Below the pieces are notes generated by a model. That model searched no databases, was not told the origin of the DNA, and saw nothing but the letters and a program-made list of their open reading frames with translations. Both the position numbers and the translations under genes were made by a program. Below, one piece after another: positions 52,069 to 59,864 of a DNA stretch of 64,000 nt. Origin of the DNA: Marinobacter antarcticus (GTDB lineage Bacteria; Pseudomonadota; Gammaproteobacteria; Pseudomonadales; Oleiphilaceae); the NCBI RefSeq assembly GCF_900142385.1, contig NZ_FRAQ01000001.1:1302001-1366000 (forward strand), in the 5' to 3' direction. Each line of letters starts with the position of its first letter. Position 1 is the first letter of the stretch.

Positions 52069-53892
52069 ATGGATAAGAAAAATAAACCGGGTTTGGCCCT
52101 TGAAAAGGTGTTTGACGAGCGCCGGAAGTTCATAGTCGTTGGACTTACTGGCCGAACAGGGTCGGGATGTACGACAGTGGCGAAACTCCTATCTGCTGAT
52201 TTCGACTCATTTTGTCCCCCGCGCCCGGTGTCCGTAAATTTTGAAAGCGATGAAGATCGGAAATATAAGGTTCTTTATGAGTATTTAGAAAAGAACTGGG
52301 GGAATTTTCATCATGTCCAGCTAAGAGATTTGATAACAACATTCATATTAGAGCGAGAGCTAAAGACTTTTTTATCCGTTGTTTCCAATATTTCGGGTAT
52401 TGATGCAGGTGAAGTGGAGGCAATCCTAGGGGAAAAATTTAAGGAAAGTTATAACGCGCTGTATCATGAGAGAACCAGAGCAAAGCTGGTTGTAGAAAGC
52501 TCTGAAACAGGGCTTGATGAAGATTTTATGTACGGATTTTACTTTAATGATGTGCCCAAATTTACTGAGGAAGTCCGTAATGCTGTGGATTCTATTGCAA
52601 GCGGTACTTATACGCGCCTATACCAAATGTTTGCTAATAATATCAGACGATCTGGTAATGCGTATAGTGAGGTGTTTAATCCAGAAAATATATATAAACT
52701 GGCTCAGAGGGCTAATAAGCTAATAAAGCTTCTGAGAAGGCGAAGTATTTCTAGTTCTGAGCGTGTTCTAGTTTGTTTGGACGCAGTAAGAAATTCTTTC
52801 GAGGCTTCATTTTTCCGAGAGCGCTATTCTGCCTTCTATCTGATGGCTATATCCGCTCATGACTCTGAACGAAAGTCGAGGTTGAGAAGGGACTTCAATC
52901 TAACTGATATCAAGTTAGATGCAATAGATTCAAGAGAGAATCCAAGCAAGTTAAAGGGTGAGGAATATTTTTTCTCACAAAATATAGCTAGATGCATTCA
53001 GTTGGCAGATATTCATATTTTTAATGAATCAGACGATGGAAAGTCCTTTCGTGAGTTAAAACGTCAGCTAGTTAAGTATATATCTTTAATGATGCATCCA
53101 GGCCTAGTTACGCCCACGAGAAGTGAAAGATGTATGCAGTTAGCGTTTGACGCGAAATTAAATTCTGGTTGTATTTCAAGGCAAGTTGGTGCTGCGGTGA
53201 CAGATGCAAATTATTCAATTAAAGCAATTGGTTGGAATGATGTCTCGCAAGGCCAAACTCCATGTAATCTCCGGAACGTGGGTGATTTGCTAAATGGCGA
53301 GGATGTGAATGCTTACTCGAAATATGAAAAAGAAAATGACAATTTCCGTTCTTTAATTGGCCGAGTGTACGGAGATAAAGTTATTTCATCCTCGAAAAAA
53401 GGAATTCCGTGTAGTTTTTGTTTTAAGGATATACAAAATTCAATGGATGGAGAGAAAAATCAGGTACACACCAGAGCTCTCCACGCTGAAGAAAATGCAT
53501 TTATTCAAATTAGCAAATATGGTGGTCAGCCTCTGGAAGGCGGAGTTTTGTTTACAACAGCTAGCCCTTGTGAGCTCTGTTCAAAAAAAGCTTATCAGAT
53601 TGGAATAACAAAAATTTTTTACATTGACCCCTATCCTGGTATCGCCAAGGATCAAGTTTTACGGATTGGTACTAATCAACCTCAGTTATGCCTTTTTACT
53701 GGAGCTGTGGGGCGCGCATATCAGCAGCTTTTTGATCCAATTATGCCCTATAAGGAAGAGTTTAATATTTCAGAAGAGCTTAAAGTTCCAAATGTTAAGT
53801 CTGAGTTGAGGGCGAGAATCAAAGAACTCGAATATAAAAATGGGAAATTAGAGGATGAGCTGCGTTCGATTACGGATCGCGCCAACTTGTGA
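52069..53892 (+). CDS. AvcD-like anti-phage dCTP deaminase
   Basis: This 607-residue protein has two parts, as in AvcD/anti-phage DCD proteins. The N-terminal part is a P-loop domain (residues 22-330), starting FIVVGLTGRTGSGCTTVAKL. The usual Walker A lysine is replaced by Cys34. The C-terminal part is a deoxycytidylate-deaminase domain with zinc ligands in LHAEENAF (His472, catalytic Glu474) and ASPCELCSKKAYQ (Cys501, Cys504). A coiled tail follows. Known members deplete dCTP/dCMP on phage infection and are held by an upstream RNA, AvcI. Only 52 bases separate this gene from the repeat, too few for a normal AvcI. The gene is much more AT-rich than the flanks, so it is probably acquired. Confidence 0.8.
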   Translation: MDKKNKPGLALEKVFDERRKFIVVGLTGRTGSGCTTVAKLLSADFDSFCPPRPVSVNFESDEDRKYKVLYEYLEKNWGNFHHVQLRDLITTFILERELKTFLSVVSNISGIDAGEVEAILGEKFKESYNALYHERTRAKLVVESSETGLDEDFMYGFYFNDVPKFTEEVRNAVDSIASGTYTRLYQMFANNIRRSGNAYSEVFNPENIYKLAQRANKLIKLLRRRSISSSERVLVCLDAVRNSFEASFFRERYSAFYLMAISAHDSERKSRLRRDFNLTDIKLDAIDSRENPSKLKGEEYFFSQNIARCIQLADIHIFNESDDGKSFRELKRQLVKYISLMMHPGLVTPTRSERCMQLAFDAKLNSGCISRQVGAAVTDANYSIKAIGWNDVSQGQTPCNLRNVGDLLNGEDVNAYSKYEKENDNFRSLIGRVYGDKVISSSKKGIPCSFCFKDIQNSMDGEKNQVHTRALHAEENAFIQISKYGGQPLEGGVLFTTASPCELCSKKAYQIGITKIFYIDPYPGIAKDQVLRIGTNQPQLCLFTGAVGRAYQQLFDPIMPYKEEFNISEELKVPNVKSELRARIKELEYKNGKLEDELRSITDRANL

Positions 53893-53902
53893 TCTTTTGG
53901 GG

Positions 53903-54752
53903 AAAACCGGGACAGATTTATTTTCGCGGCTTCTCTGATGGCTTGGAGCTGATTTGAGTCACTACCAACCCTCTCCGCACTTCGGTTAATATCGGATGCC
54001 AGCGCACAGAATGGATTCTGTGCTGCAAAAGCAAGGAGACGCTGATGCCAAGACAGGCCAGGGTGATTGTGCCCGGTTTTCCCCACCATATTGTTCAACG
54101 CGGTCATAATCGCCAACCGGTGTTCGTCGAACGCCGTGATTTTGAGTACTACTTGGCGAACCTTCAGGAATGGAAGCAGGCCTATGAGCTGGAGGTGTTC
54201 AGTTACTGCCTGATGACGAACCACGTTCATCTGGTCGTTCAGGCGAACGATAACCTGTCCGCAATTCCTCAATTGATGAAGCGCCTGGCTGGTCGCCAGA
54301 CACGCTTTGTGAATGCCCTCGAGAAACGCAGTGGTTCACTCTGGGAAGGACGCTACAAGATCAGCCCGATTGATACTGATGCCTATCTGTTGGCTTGTTG
54401 TCGCTATGTGGAACTCAATCCTGTTAAAGCAGGGATGGTGGATAAACCTGAGTCGTATGAGTGGTCGAGCTATTCAGCGCGGGTAGGGAGCTCGTACTGC
54501 CATTGGCTGGATGAGCCCGACACTTTTCGGGGACTGGCAGTTAGTCACCAGATGAGGGTTGAAGCCTATCGGAAGTTTGTTGAGCAGGCAGATGGTTCGC
54601 CGTCAGATGAATTAATTCGGGCGGCTATTAATAGCAACAAGCTAACCGGTGGCGGCAAGTTTGTGGATGAAATTGAAAAACGTATCGGTATCAGAGTGGA
54701 AACGCGGAAGCCGGGTAGGCCGATAACTGAAAAATAGATCTGTCCCGGTTTT
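53903..54752 (+). mobile_element. RAYT transposable element
   Basis: The transposase gene is flanked by inverted copies of the terminal repeat: 53903-53925 (plus) and 54731-54752 (minus, AAAATAGATCTGTCCCGGTT). The 120-base leader contains a REP-like hairpin GCACAGAAT-GG-ATTCTGTGC (54004-54023), 22 bases before the start codon. RAYTs are single-stranded DNA nucleases known to act on REP hairpins, so this hairpin and the ends are the likely targets. Confidence 0.82.
54045..54737 (+). CDS. REP-associated tyrosine transposase
   Basis: This 230-residue protein of the Y1/RAYT (TnpA-REP) family begins MPRQARVIVPGFPHHIVQRG, the usual RAYT opening. The HUH metal motif is MTNHVHLVVQ, and the catalytic Tyr lies in LLACCRYVELNPVKAGMV. 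SGSLWEGRYKISPID lies between them. AAGGAG precedes the ATG. The frame is intact, so the enzyme may be active. Remnants of related copies lie at 58299-58400 and 62762-62820. Confidence 0.92.
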   Translation: MPRQARVIVPGFPHHIVQRGHNRQPVFVERRDFEYYLANLQEWKQAYELEVFSYCLMTNHVHLVVQANDNLSAIPQLMKRLAGRQTRFVNALEKRSGSLWEGRYKISPIDTDAYLLACCRYVELNPVKAGMVDKPESYEWSSYSARVGSSYCHWLDEPDTFRGLAVSHQMRVEAYRKFVEQADGSPSDELIRAAINSNKLTGGGKFVDEIEKRIGIRVETRKPGRPITEK

Positions 54753-54808
54753 CCGGAAAAATCTACTTTTGAAGAACGTCCGCAGTTAATTAGTCTAATT
54801 GCTTAGAT

Positions 54809-54824
54809 GTACCGATATAGGTAC
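54809..54824. promoter_or_regulatory. Operator palindrome of toxin-antitoxin copy 2
   Basis: GTACCGATATAGGTAC, 5-base arms around six bases, ends 27 bases before the second toxin start. It is the diverged counterpart of 50977-50992. The outer bases are conserved and the inner ones are not, as expected if the outer ones are contacted. Confidence 0.6.
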
Positions 54825-54851
54825 AATTTGTGTGAGCGTGGAAGAGGATAG

Positions 54852-55205
54852 ATGACAGGGAAAATAGTCAGCGTCGTTTTTTACAGAACCGCCAATGGTC
54901 GAGAACCGGTCAAAGAGTGGTTGCTGAAGCTGAATAAGGATGATCGTTCAGTGATCGGGACCGACCTGAAGACGGTGGAGTATGGTTGGCCACTGGGGAT
55001 GCCGTTGGTCAGAGGGTTTTCTGGCAAAGCCAACTCGGACTTGTGGGAAGTCCGCAGTGATCTATCAGGCGGTCGGATTGCACGAGTCATATTTACGATG
55101 TTTCGCGGCGAGATGGTGCTGCTAAACGGCTTTATAAAGAAGACTCAGAAAACACCGGATCAAGAGTTGGCAAAGGCGAGAGACCGAAGGAAGAATCTTG
55201 TCTGA
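54852..55205 (+). CDS. RelE/HigB-type toxin, copy 2
   Basis: This is the second copy of the Gp49/HigB-like toxin, 117 residues. It starts MTGKIVSVVFYRTANG where copy 1 has MTRKTVNVVFY; the remaining changes are mostly conservative (A/V, H/R, D/E, K/R, D/N). The DNA aligns to 51019-51372 without gaps at a constant offset of 3833. With its own antitoxin 14 bases downstream it can function separately. Cross-neutralisation between the copies is likely given how few residues differ. Confidence 0.88.
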   Translation: MTGKIVSVVFYRTANGREPVKEWLLKLNKDDRSVIGTDLKTVEYGWPLGMPLVRGFSGKANSDLWEVRSDLSGGRIARVIFTMFRGEMVLLNGFIKKTQKTPDQELAKARDRRKNLV

Positions 55206-55219
55206 ATGGGAGCAAGAAA

Positions 55220-55531
55220 ATGACACAGCACAAACACGTTGGCAGCTCTCTCGATGATCTGCTTGAAGCTGATGGCACACTTGAGCAAGTAGAAACTGAG
55301 GCGCTGAAGCGGGTAATTGTCTGGCAGATTCAGCAGGCAATGGGGCAGACGGGTGTGAACAAGTCTCAACTTGCCCAGAAAATGCATACCAGCCGTACAG
55401 TGGTTAACCGCCTTCTTGATGAGAAGGACACTGGTGTAACCATCACAACGCTCGTCAAAGCCGGGCGGGCTCTGGGTATGACTTGGACCTTGCAGGCTGG
55501 CGAGGATAATGGATCGCCTCGCGCGGCTTAA
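55220..55531 (+). CDS. XRE-family antitoxin, copy 2
   Basis: This 103-residue copy of the antitoxin differs from copy 1 by Lys3Gln, Ser17Ala and Ala26Thr; the helix-turn-helix is identical. The stop is followed after two bases by a terminal repeat and the complete thioredoxin module 3. Confidence 0.88.
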   Translation: MTQHKHVGSSLDDLLEADGTLEQVETEALKRVIVWQIQQAMGQTGVNKSQLAQKMHTSRTVVNRLLDEKDTGVTITTLVKAGRALGMTWTLQAGEDNGSPRAA

Positions 55532-55533
55532 AT

Positions 55534-55990
55534 AAAACCGGGGCAGACTTATTTTCCAATTTCCGTATTGTTCCTGGCAGGCCAGCAATTGCCGGCGCCG
55601 GCCTTAGTGAATTTTTAGCAGTGCATCTTCGATGTCGCTGCTGTCTTCTGGGCGGACGACTCGCGCTATTTCTTCACCATCCTTCAAAAAAATGAGGGTC
55701 GGCCAGAGCTTAACGCCAAACGTCCGCCCCAATCTGCGGCCTTTGCCATCCTCAATCTTCACATGCGCAACGTCTGGGTGATTGTCCATTGCCGCTTTGA
55801 TGTCCGCCTGAGCACCCTGGCAGATCCCGCACCAGTTGGTGCCGAGTTCGATCACCATTGGGCCCGTGCTCTGGTCCAGCTCATCACGGCTCAGGGTTTC
55901 GGGTGTATATCGGCTGGTGTACGACATGGTGTCTCCTTGTTGGGTTATCGGCAATCTTGGAGTGTCGGAAAATAAATCTGTCCCGGTTTT
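55534..55990 (-). mobile_element. Thioredoxin module 3, complete
   Basis: The left repeat 55534-55557 (variant with GGGGCAGACT) and the inverted right repeat 55967-55990 enclose a complete thioredoxin gene on the minus strand. Its left 116 bases equal module 2a. The right end lacks the AACTGG extension seen in module 1, so the shared terminal sequence there is shorter. Confidence 0.75.
55604..55927 (-). CDS. Thioredoxin family protein (module 3)
   Basis: This 107-residue thioredoxin has WCGIC in NWCGICQGAQ and cis-Pro in KLWPTLIFLKDGEE. Compared with the module 1 protein it has Met for Lys, Leu for Phe, Ala for Pro, Ile for Val, Gly-Glu for Ser-Lys and Asp for Gly. The start ATG 55927 has AAGGAGACACC upstream; the frame could be extended to 56035, but only through the right terminal repeat. 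Cytoplasmic redox activity is expected from the fold. Confidence 0.85.
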   Translation of the reverse strand: MSYTSRYTPETLSRDELDQSTGPMVIELGTNWCGICQGAQADIKAAMDNHPDVAHVKIEDGKGRRLGRTFGVKLWPTLIFLKDGEEIARVVRPEDSSDIEDALLKIH

Positions 55991-56090
55991 CTTACGTCCG
56001 GTTTTCTTACCGTTTAGTATAGCGGTTTCAGCCATCCAGACTCTGGAGGGGCTATGGCAGGTGGATGGTCACGTGATGGTGCGGTTCAGG

Positions 56091-56130
56091 AAAACCGGGA
56101 AAGATTTAAAAACCGGGACAGACTTATTTT
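56091..56130 (+). repeat. Double terminal repeat before the Rho-like gene
   Basis: There are two overlapping plus-orientation copies: a decayed one (AAAACCGGGAAAGATTTA, 56091-56108) and a good one (ACCGGGACAGACTTATTTT, 56112-56130). The second lies 72 bases before the start of the rho-like gene and so may contribute its promoter or leader. Confidence 0.8.
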
Positions 56131-56202
56131 GTGCATACTGGTTTTTTGCCTTGGGCTGTGTTTGTCGAAAAATATCTATCTAACAAGAGCTATCAAACAA
56201 TC

Positions 56203-57174
56203 ATGACGAGAAAGACATTAGGTTTAACCCGAAAACCAATTAAAGACTCTAAACCAGTGGCTGAGGAAGCCGAAGCTATGGTTGAGGTGGAAGGTGAGGC
56301 TGATCCACAAAAACGTTTTTTAAATGCTGTGGCTATCAATCCAACGCCGGGGATTCGCTTGGAGTCAGGTTCAGAAGAACTCACGGTGCGCGCGATAGAT
56401 TTGATCACGCCGATTGGAATGGGGCAGCGAGGTTTGATAGTTGCGCCGCCGGGGTCTGGAAAATCGACGATTTTGAAACATATTTGCCAGGCGGTGGGAA
56501 AGGCGTATCCCGAGATTAAACTTTACGCGTTATTGATAGATGAGCGACCCGAAGAGGTCACTGATTTCAGGCGTAGCGTCCCGGCTGAGGTACACGCTTC
56601 TTCTTCGGATGAAAGCTATGCTCATCACGTTCGCGTTGCCGATGAACTTCTTGATATCGCCCGCCAACAAGCGGGCGAGGGTGAGAACGTCATGATTGTG
56701 ATTGACTCTCTCACCCGGCTTTCGCGGGTGCATAATGCGGAGCGAAAGAGCAGCGGTCGTACTATGTCTGGCGGGGTGGATGCTCGAGCGATGGAGATTC
56801 CGCGGAGGTTGTTTGGTGCTGCACGCAACATTGAGAATGGCGGCTCGCTGACCATTTTGGCAACCGTTTTGGTGGATACCGGCAGCCGTATGGACCAGGT
56901 TATCTTTGAGGAATTTAAGGGCACGGGGAACATGGAGCTGGTTTTATCGAGAGACGTTGCGAATCAGCGAATCTTTCCCGCGCTGGATATTTCGAAAAGC
57001 AGTACACGCCGTGAAGAGCTGCTGTTGGATCCAAAAGATTTAGACAAAATAAGAGCATTGCGCCGGGCGCTTGGCGGTCTCAAACCGCTAGAGGGCACAA
57101 AAAAGCTGGTTGAGCTGCTTGAGAAGTACCCTACAAATGCCGAGCTTCTGGAAAACATTCCCGGGCCAGGGTGA
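56203..57174 (+). CDS. Short Rho paralogue lacking the RNA-binding domain
   Basis: This 323-residue protein is clearly of the Rho family in its ATPase part: LTVRAIDLITPIGMGQRGLI, Walker A APPGSGKSTILK (Lys87), LIDERPEEVTDFRRSV, Walker B VMIVIDSLTRLSRVHN, MSGGVDARAMEIPRRLFGAA and EEFKGTGNMELVLSRDVANQ. Normal Rho has about 420 residues. The N-terminal helix-turn-helix and cold-shock-like primary RNA site are absent, replaced by 45 residues starting MTRKTLGLTRKP and then acidic. The P-loop reads PPGSGKST where housekeeping Rho has PPKAGKT. It may modulate Rho or act in defence or mobile-element control, which is speculative. No strong ribosome-binding site is seen. Confidence 0.8.
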   Translation: MTRKTLGLTRKPIKDSKPVAEEAEAMVEVEGEADPQKRFLNAVAINPTPGIRLESGSEELTVRAIDLITPIGMGQRGLIVAPPGSGKSTILKHICQAVGKAYPEIKLYALLIDERPEEVTDFRRSVPAEVHASSSDESYAHHVRVADELLDIARQQAGEGENVMIVIDSLTRLSRVHNAERKSSGRTMSGGVDARAMEIPRRLFGAARNIENGGSLTILATVLVDTGSRMDQVIFEEFKGTGNMELVLSRDVANQRIFPALDISKSSTRREELLLDPKDLDKIRALRRALGGLKPLEGTKKLVELLEKYPTNAELLENIPGPG

Positions 57175-57314
57175 TGTGCGTGAGTGATCACCTCATTCGT
57201 TAGGTCGTTACATAGTCTTTACCTTACAGCGCGAAGCCCCGTGTGCAGACCAAGGAAGTCGCGTTTTGGCGGCGGTGAAGCGCTCAGTACAGTTACGGGC
57301 AAAAGCAAAATAAC

Positions 57315-58244
57315 ATGACAATATCAATTATTTGTACCAATAAAGATCCTGAACCCTGGGTAGCTGCCCTAAGGGCATTAGACCCTACTCTCGACGTTCA
57401 AATATGGCCAAACGAAAGCCGAAAAGCGGACGTTGAGTTTGCCTTGTGCTGGCATCACCCTAAAGGCGTTCTACGAGACTACCAAAATCTGCGATGCATT
57501 TGTTCTATGGGCGCAGGTATAGATCACTTACTTAATGATGAGTTTTTGCCGAAAGACCTACCGGTAATAAGAATTATAGATCCTCTATTAGCACAGTCTA
57601 TGTATGAATATCTTCATACAGCAGTTATGTATTACTTCCGAGATTTTGACATATACAAAACTCAGCAATACCAATCAACCTGGAAGCAGCAGTTACCAAA
57701 ATCAATAGCCCATACGACCATCGGTGTAATGGGGTTAGGTAAGCTTGGAGAATATTCGGCGAGCAAGTTTTCTGAGATTGGATTTAATGTTATTGGTTGG
57801 TCGCGCACTCAGAAGACTATTACCGGAGTAAAATCTTATACAGGTGACAGGCAATTAGAAGAGTTTCTTTCGCAAGTAGATATATTGATTTGCTTATTGC
57901 CCCTGACAAACGAGACGCGTGGTATTCTTAATTTAGAAAACTTTAGTAAACTGCCTTCTGGGGCTTGCCTGGTTAATGTAGCGAGGGGCGAACACGTGAT
58001 GGATGAAGATCTGATAACAGCAATAAATCAAGGTCAGCTGCGAGGAGCGTGCCTTGATGTTTTTAGAGAGGAGCCATTACCTCAAACGCACCCATTTTGG
58101 CAGCACAACAAAATACTCCTGACCCCTCATTGCTCAAGCATTACAGACCCTAACTCAGTCGCGCCTCAAATTTTAGAAAACTATCGGCTGATGAAGAGTG
58201 GTCGGCCCTTGATGAATCAAGTAAACCTTGTCAGAGGGTATTAA
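57315..58244 (+). CDS. ghrA: GhrA-type glyoxylate/hydroxypyruvate reductase
   Basis: This is a D-2-hydroxyacid dehydrogenase of 309 residues, close in length and pattern to GhrA (YcdW). It has ICSMGAGIDHLL, the NAD(P) site TIGVMGLGKLGEYSASKF followed by IGWSRTQK, LPLTNETRGILNLENF, LVNVARGEHVMDEDLI (catalytic Arg) and LDVFREEPLPQTHPFW (Glu). The final His is in LLTPHCSSIT. It reduces glyoxylate and hydroxypyruvate. It is a single gene and more AT-rich than the core genes. The 140 bases before it hold nothing I can name. Confidence 0.88.
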   Translation: MTISIICTNKDPEPWVAALRALDPTLDVQIWPNESRKADVEFALCWHHPKGVLRDYQNLRCICSMGAGIDHLLNDEFLPKDLPVIRIIDPLLAQSMYEYLHTAVMYYFRDFDIYKTQQYQSTWKQQLPKSIAHTTIGVMGLGKLGEYSASKFSEIGFNVIGWSRTQKTITGVKSYTGDRQLEEFLSQVDILICLLPLTNETRGILNLENFSKLPSGACLVNVARGEHVMDEDLITAINQGQLRGACLDVFREEPLPQTHPFWQHNKILLTPHCSSITDPNSVAPQILENYRLMKSGRPLMNQVNLVRGY

Positions 58245-58298
58245 GCAGTTGGACTTAAGCATATCCACGAAGAACAGGCACAACATAGCCTTACCTTG

Positions 58299-58400
58299 AA
58301 ATGCGTGTTGAGGCCTATCGACAGTTTTTTGCGCAAGAACAGGATTCATAGCCAGATGAGTTGATCCGCTCGGCGATTAACAGCAACAAGTTGACCGGTG
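58299..58400 (+). pseudogene. 3' remnant of a RAYT gene
   Basis: The DNA resembles the 3' part of the RAYT gene at about 54551-54652: GAGGCCTATCG, GATGAGTTGATCCG and TTAACAGCAACAAGTTGACCGGTGG-type words, with a stop in the middle. It adjoins the broken end of the alpha/beta hydrolase fragment, so an inserted and decayed RAYT copy probably destroyed that gene. Confidence 0.7.
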
Positions 58401-58427
58401 GCCATGCCAGACTCGTAGGTACAGCGT

Positions 58428-58607
58428 TCATAGACTGCCTGCTGGAAAGCAGTGCTCTGCCTTGGGATAGTGATACGGAAGGCACAAAGCTTCTACCTGG
58501 TAACCTTCTTCAACAAAGGCATCCCGCACGTCACTCAGAGTGCCCTCAGTGCTCCACATCCCGTGGACAAGCAATACCGTTGGCTTGTCGTTGTGCCCTG
58601 GTTTCAT
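58428..58607 (-). pseudogene. N-terminal fragment of an alpha/beta hydrolase
   Basis: From ATG 58607 the frame reads KPTVLLVHGMWSTEGTLSDV then EEGYQVEALCLPYHYPKAEH. This is the first strand, oxyanion HG motif and second strand of an alpha/beta hydrolase. It then turns into unrelated residues and stops, where the RAYT remnant begins. About 200 residues including the catalytic Ser are missing. Confidence 0.65.
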
Positions 58608-58611
58608 AGCG

Positions 58612-59292
58612 CTATTCCTTAAGCCGGACAAGCAACCGGCCATCCTCAACCTGGATATAATCCACACCCGCTGCAAAGGATTGCCAGAAGCCCGGGTTGG
58701 CGCCGAACTCGTTAACCAGGTCCACATTCTTGAGGTTACCCAGCCAGGCGTTCGGAATGGGTACGCCCATGAGGCTGACGCCCCTTAACTTGACCAGGGG
58801 GCGACCGTTGGCAAAGGAGAGTTCTACGCCAGCATTTACTCGTAGGGTTCTGCCGCCGAGTAGGGGGAAGTCCTCTTCAAGAGGCACCAGAAGGAGGGCG
58901 CTCAGCAGATTGTCCGAAAGGTCGACGGCGAGTCTCTGAGCCAGATCGGTGTTGTTGGCGAGCATACTGTTGAGTTCCCGCTCGCTAAAATGTACCTCCC
59001 GTCTGGCGCCTTCCTCACTGTAGGGTTCCGGCTGCAACGGGCGGCCAGATTCGCCGCCCTGAGTATCAATACCCAGACTATTCAGCTTGTTGTTAAGTGA
59101 ATTCTGTTCACTGGCATTCAGGGTTACGGGGTCGAAGTTTTCAGGAAACACATAGTGGCTCAACCACCAGTAACCAACGCCGACGGTGGCAACGATGGTG
59201 AGCAGGACAACGCCAAAGACATGTAAGCCACTGAAGCCCTTCTTTGCGGGCGGCGGCGCTGATGTTGGTTTATCCTTGGTTGTTTCGTTCAT
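58612..59292 (-). CDS. Hypothetical membrane-anchored protein
   Basis: This is a 226-residue protein. After a 20-residue cytoplasmic start rich in Lys and Pro comes one membrane helix (LHVFGVVLLTIVATVGVGYW). A periplasmic domain of about 180 residues follows, containing VHFSERELNSMLANNTDLAQ and VELSFANGRPLVKLRGVSLM. This resembles proteins annotated only as hypothetical in related bacteria. ATG 59292 is supported by the duplicate promoter-start remnant at 50812-50910, which keeps the same start. The function is unknown. Confidence 0.7.
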   Translation of the reverse strand: MNETTKDKPTSAPPPAKKGFSGLHVFGVVLLTIVATVGVGYWWLSHYVFPENFDPVTLNASEQNSLNNKLNSLGIDTQGGESGRPLQPEPYSEEGARREVHFSERELNSMLANNTDLAQRLAVDLSDNLLSALLLVPLEEDFPLLGGRTLRVNAGVELSFANGRPLVKLRGVSLMGVPIPNAWLGNLKNVDLVNEFGANPGFWQSFAAGVDYIQVEDGRLLVRLKE

Positions 59293-59304
59293 CGCTAATG
59301 ACAC

Positions 59305-59564
59305 ATGGTTGCCCTCTGAAACCGCTTTGACGCGGCCTCTAGAACAATACCCTAGCTTGAGGTGTTTTTCGAAGGTCTAAGGGCGTTCGTTCACACCCGA
59401 TCAATAATCGCACACAACGCATCCAACCCGTTTGTCAGCGCCGCCGGCCCAACCGGGGCGCTCGGCTACGTGCTCCGGTTGGAATTTCGGCCGCTATGTC
59501 CGCCAGTGTGCGCGAAACCAGCTAGTCTGCAAATAAGGCCATTGAGCGCTAAACGGAACACAGA
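59305..59564. other. Intergenic region, no gene seen
   Basis: The left 60 bases are the promoter region of the preceding minus-strand gene, conserved in the remnant at 50.8 kb. The rest contains an inverted repeat CCAACCGG (59449-59456) and CCGGTTGG (59475-59482) with an 18-base loop, without a T-run. No credible coding sequence is visible. Confidence 0.5.
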
Positions 59565-59738
59565 TCAATGGCTGATGGACAGTTTTGGCAGCTTCACGTG
59601 GAAGAAGGACTTGATTTTGGCTGTGAGTGACGTCGCCATGTGCGCGATATGTTCGCTACGCTGCTGTGCTGCAAGCTTTGTGTAGTAATCAATGTCGATA
59701 TTGTTCAGTTCGTTCAGTTTCGGAGCTTTGTAACTCAT
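59565..59738 (-). CDS. Small protein of RSP_7527-like type
   Basis: This is a 57-residue protein from ATG 59738: SYKAPKLNELNNIDIDYYTK, LAAQQRSEHIAHMATSL, then a basic amphipathic tail IKSFFHVKL. The (A)QQRSEHIAHM segment resembles the R-S/A-E-x-(I/L) box of small RSP_7527/DUF1127-like proteins, but the match is short. It is divergent from a LysR regulator gene 126 bases away, which may control it. Confidence 0.5.
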   Translation of the reverse strand: MSYKAPKLNELNNIDIDYYTKLAAQQRSEHIAHMATSLTAKIKSFFHVKLPKLSISH

Positions 59739-59864
59739 GGTGCTGTGTCCTGGTTCGATAAGTGAGTATTTTCTATAGGACGTATGATAATGAGTAGGAT
59801 GCTGTTGAAAAAGCGATCCTTTCTCATCAGGATGATGAATTAATCTCACCAATCGAGCGACGTT

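Noticed and set aside
49522..56130. CRISPR array, because of many short repeats
   Set aside because: Copies are in both orientations with irregular spacing of 40 to over 1000 bases, enclose genes, and no cas gene is present.
57195..57215. GTTAGGT near 57.2 kb as an attC right box
   Set aside because: No left box at suitable distance, and it follows the rho-like gene without a hairpin.
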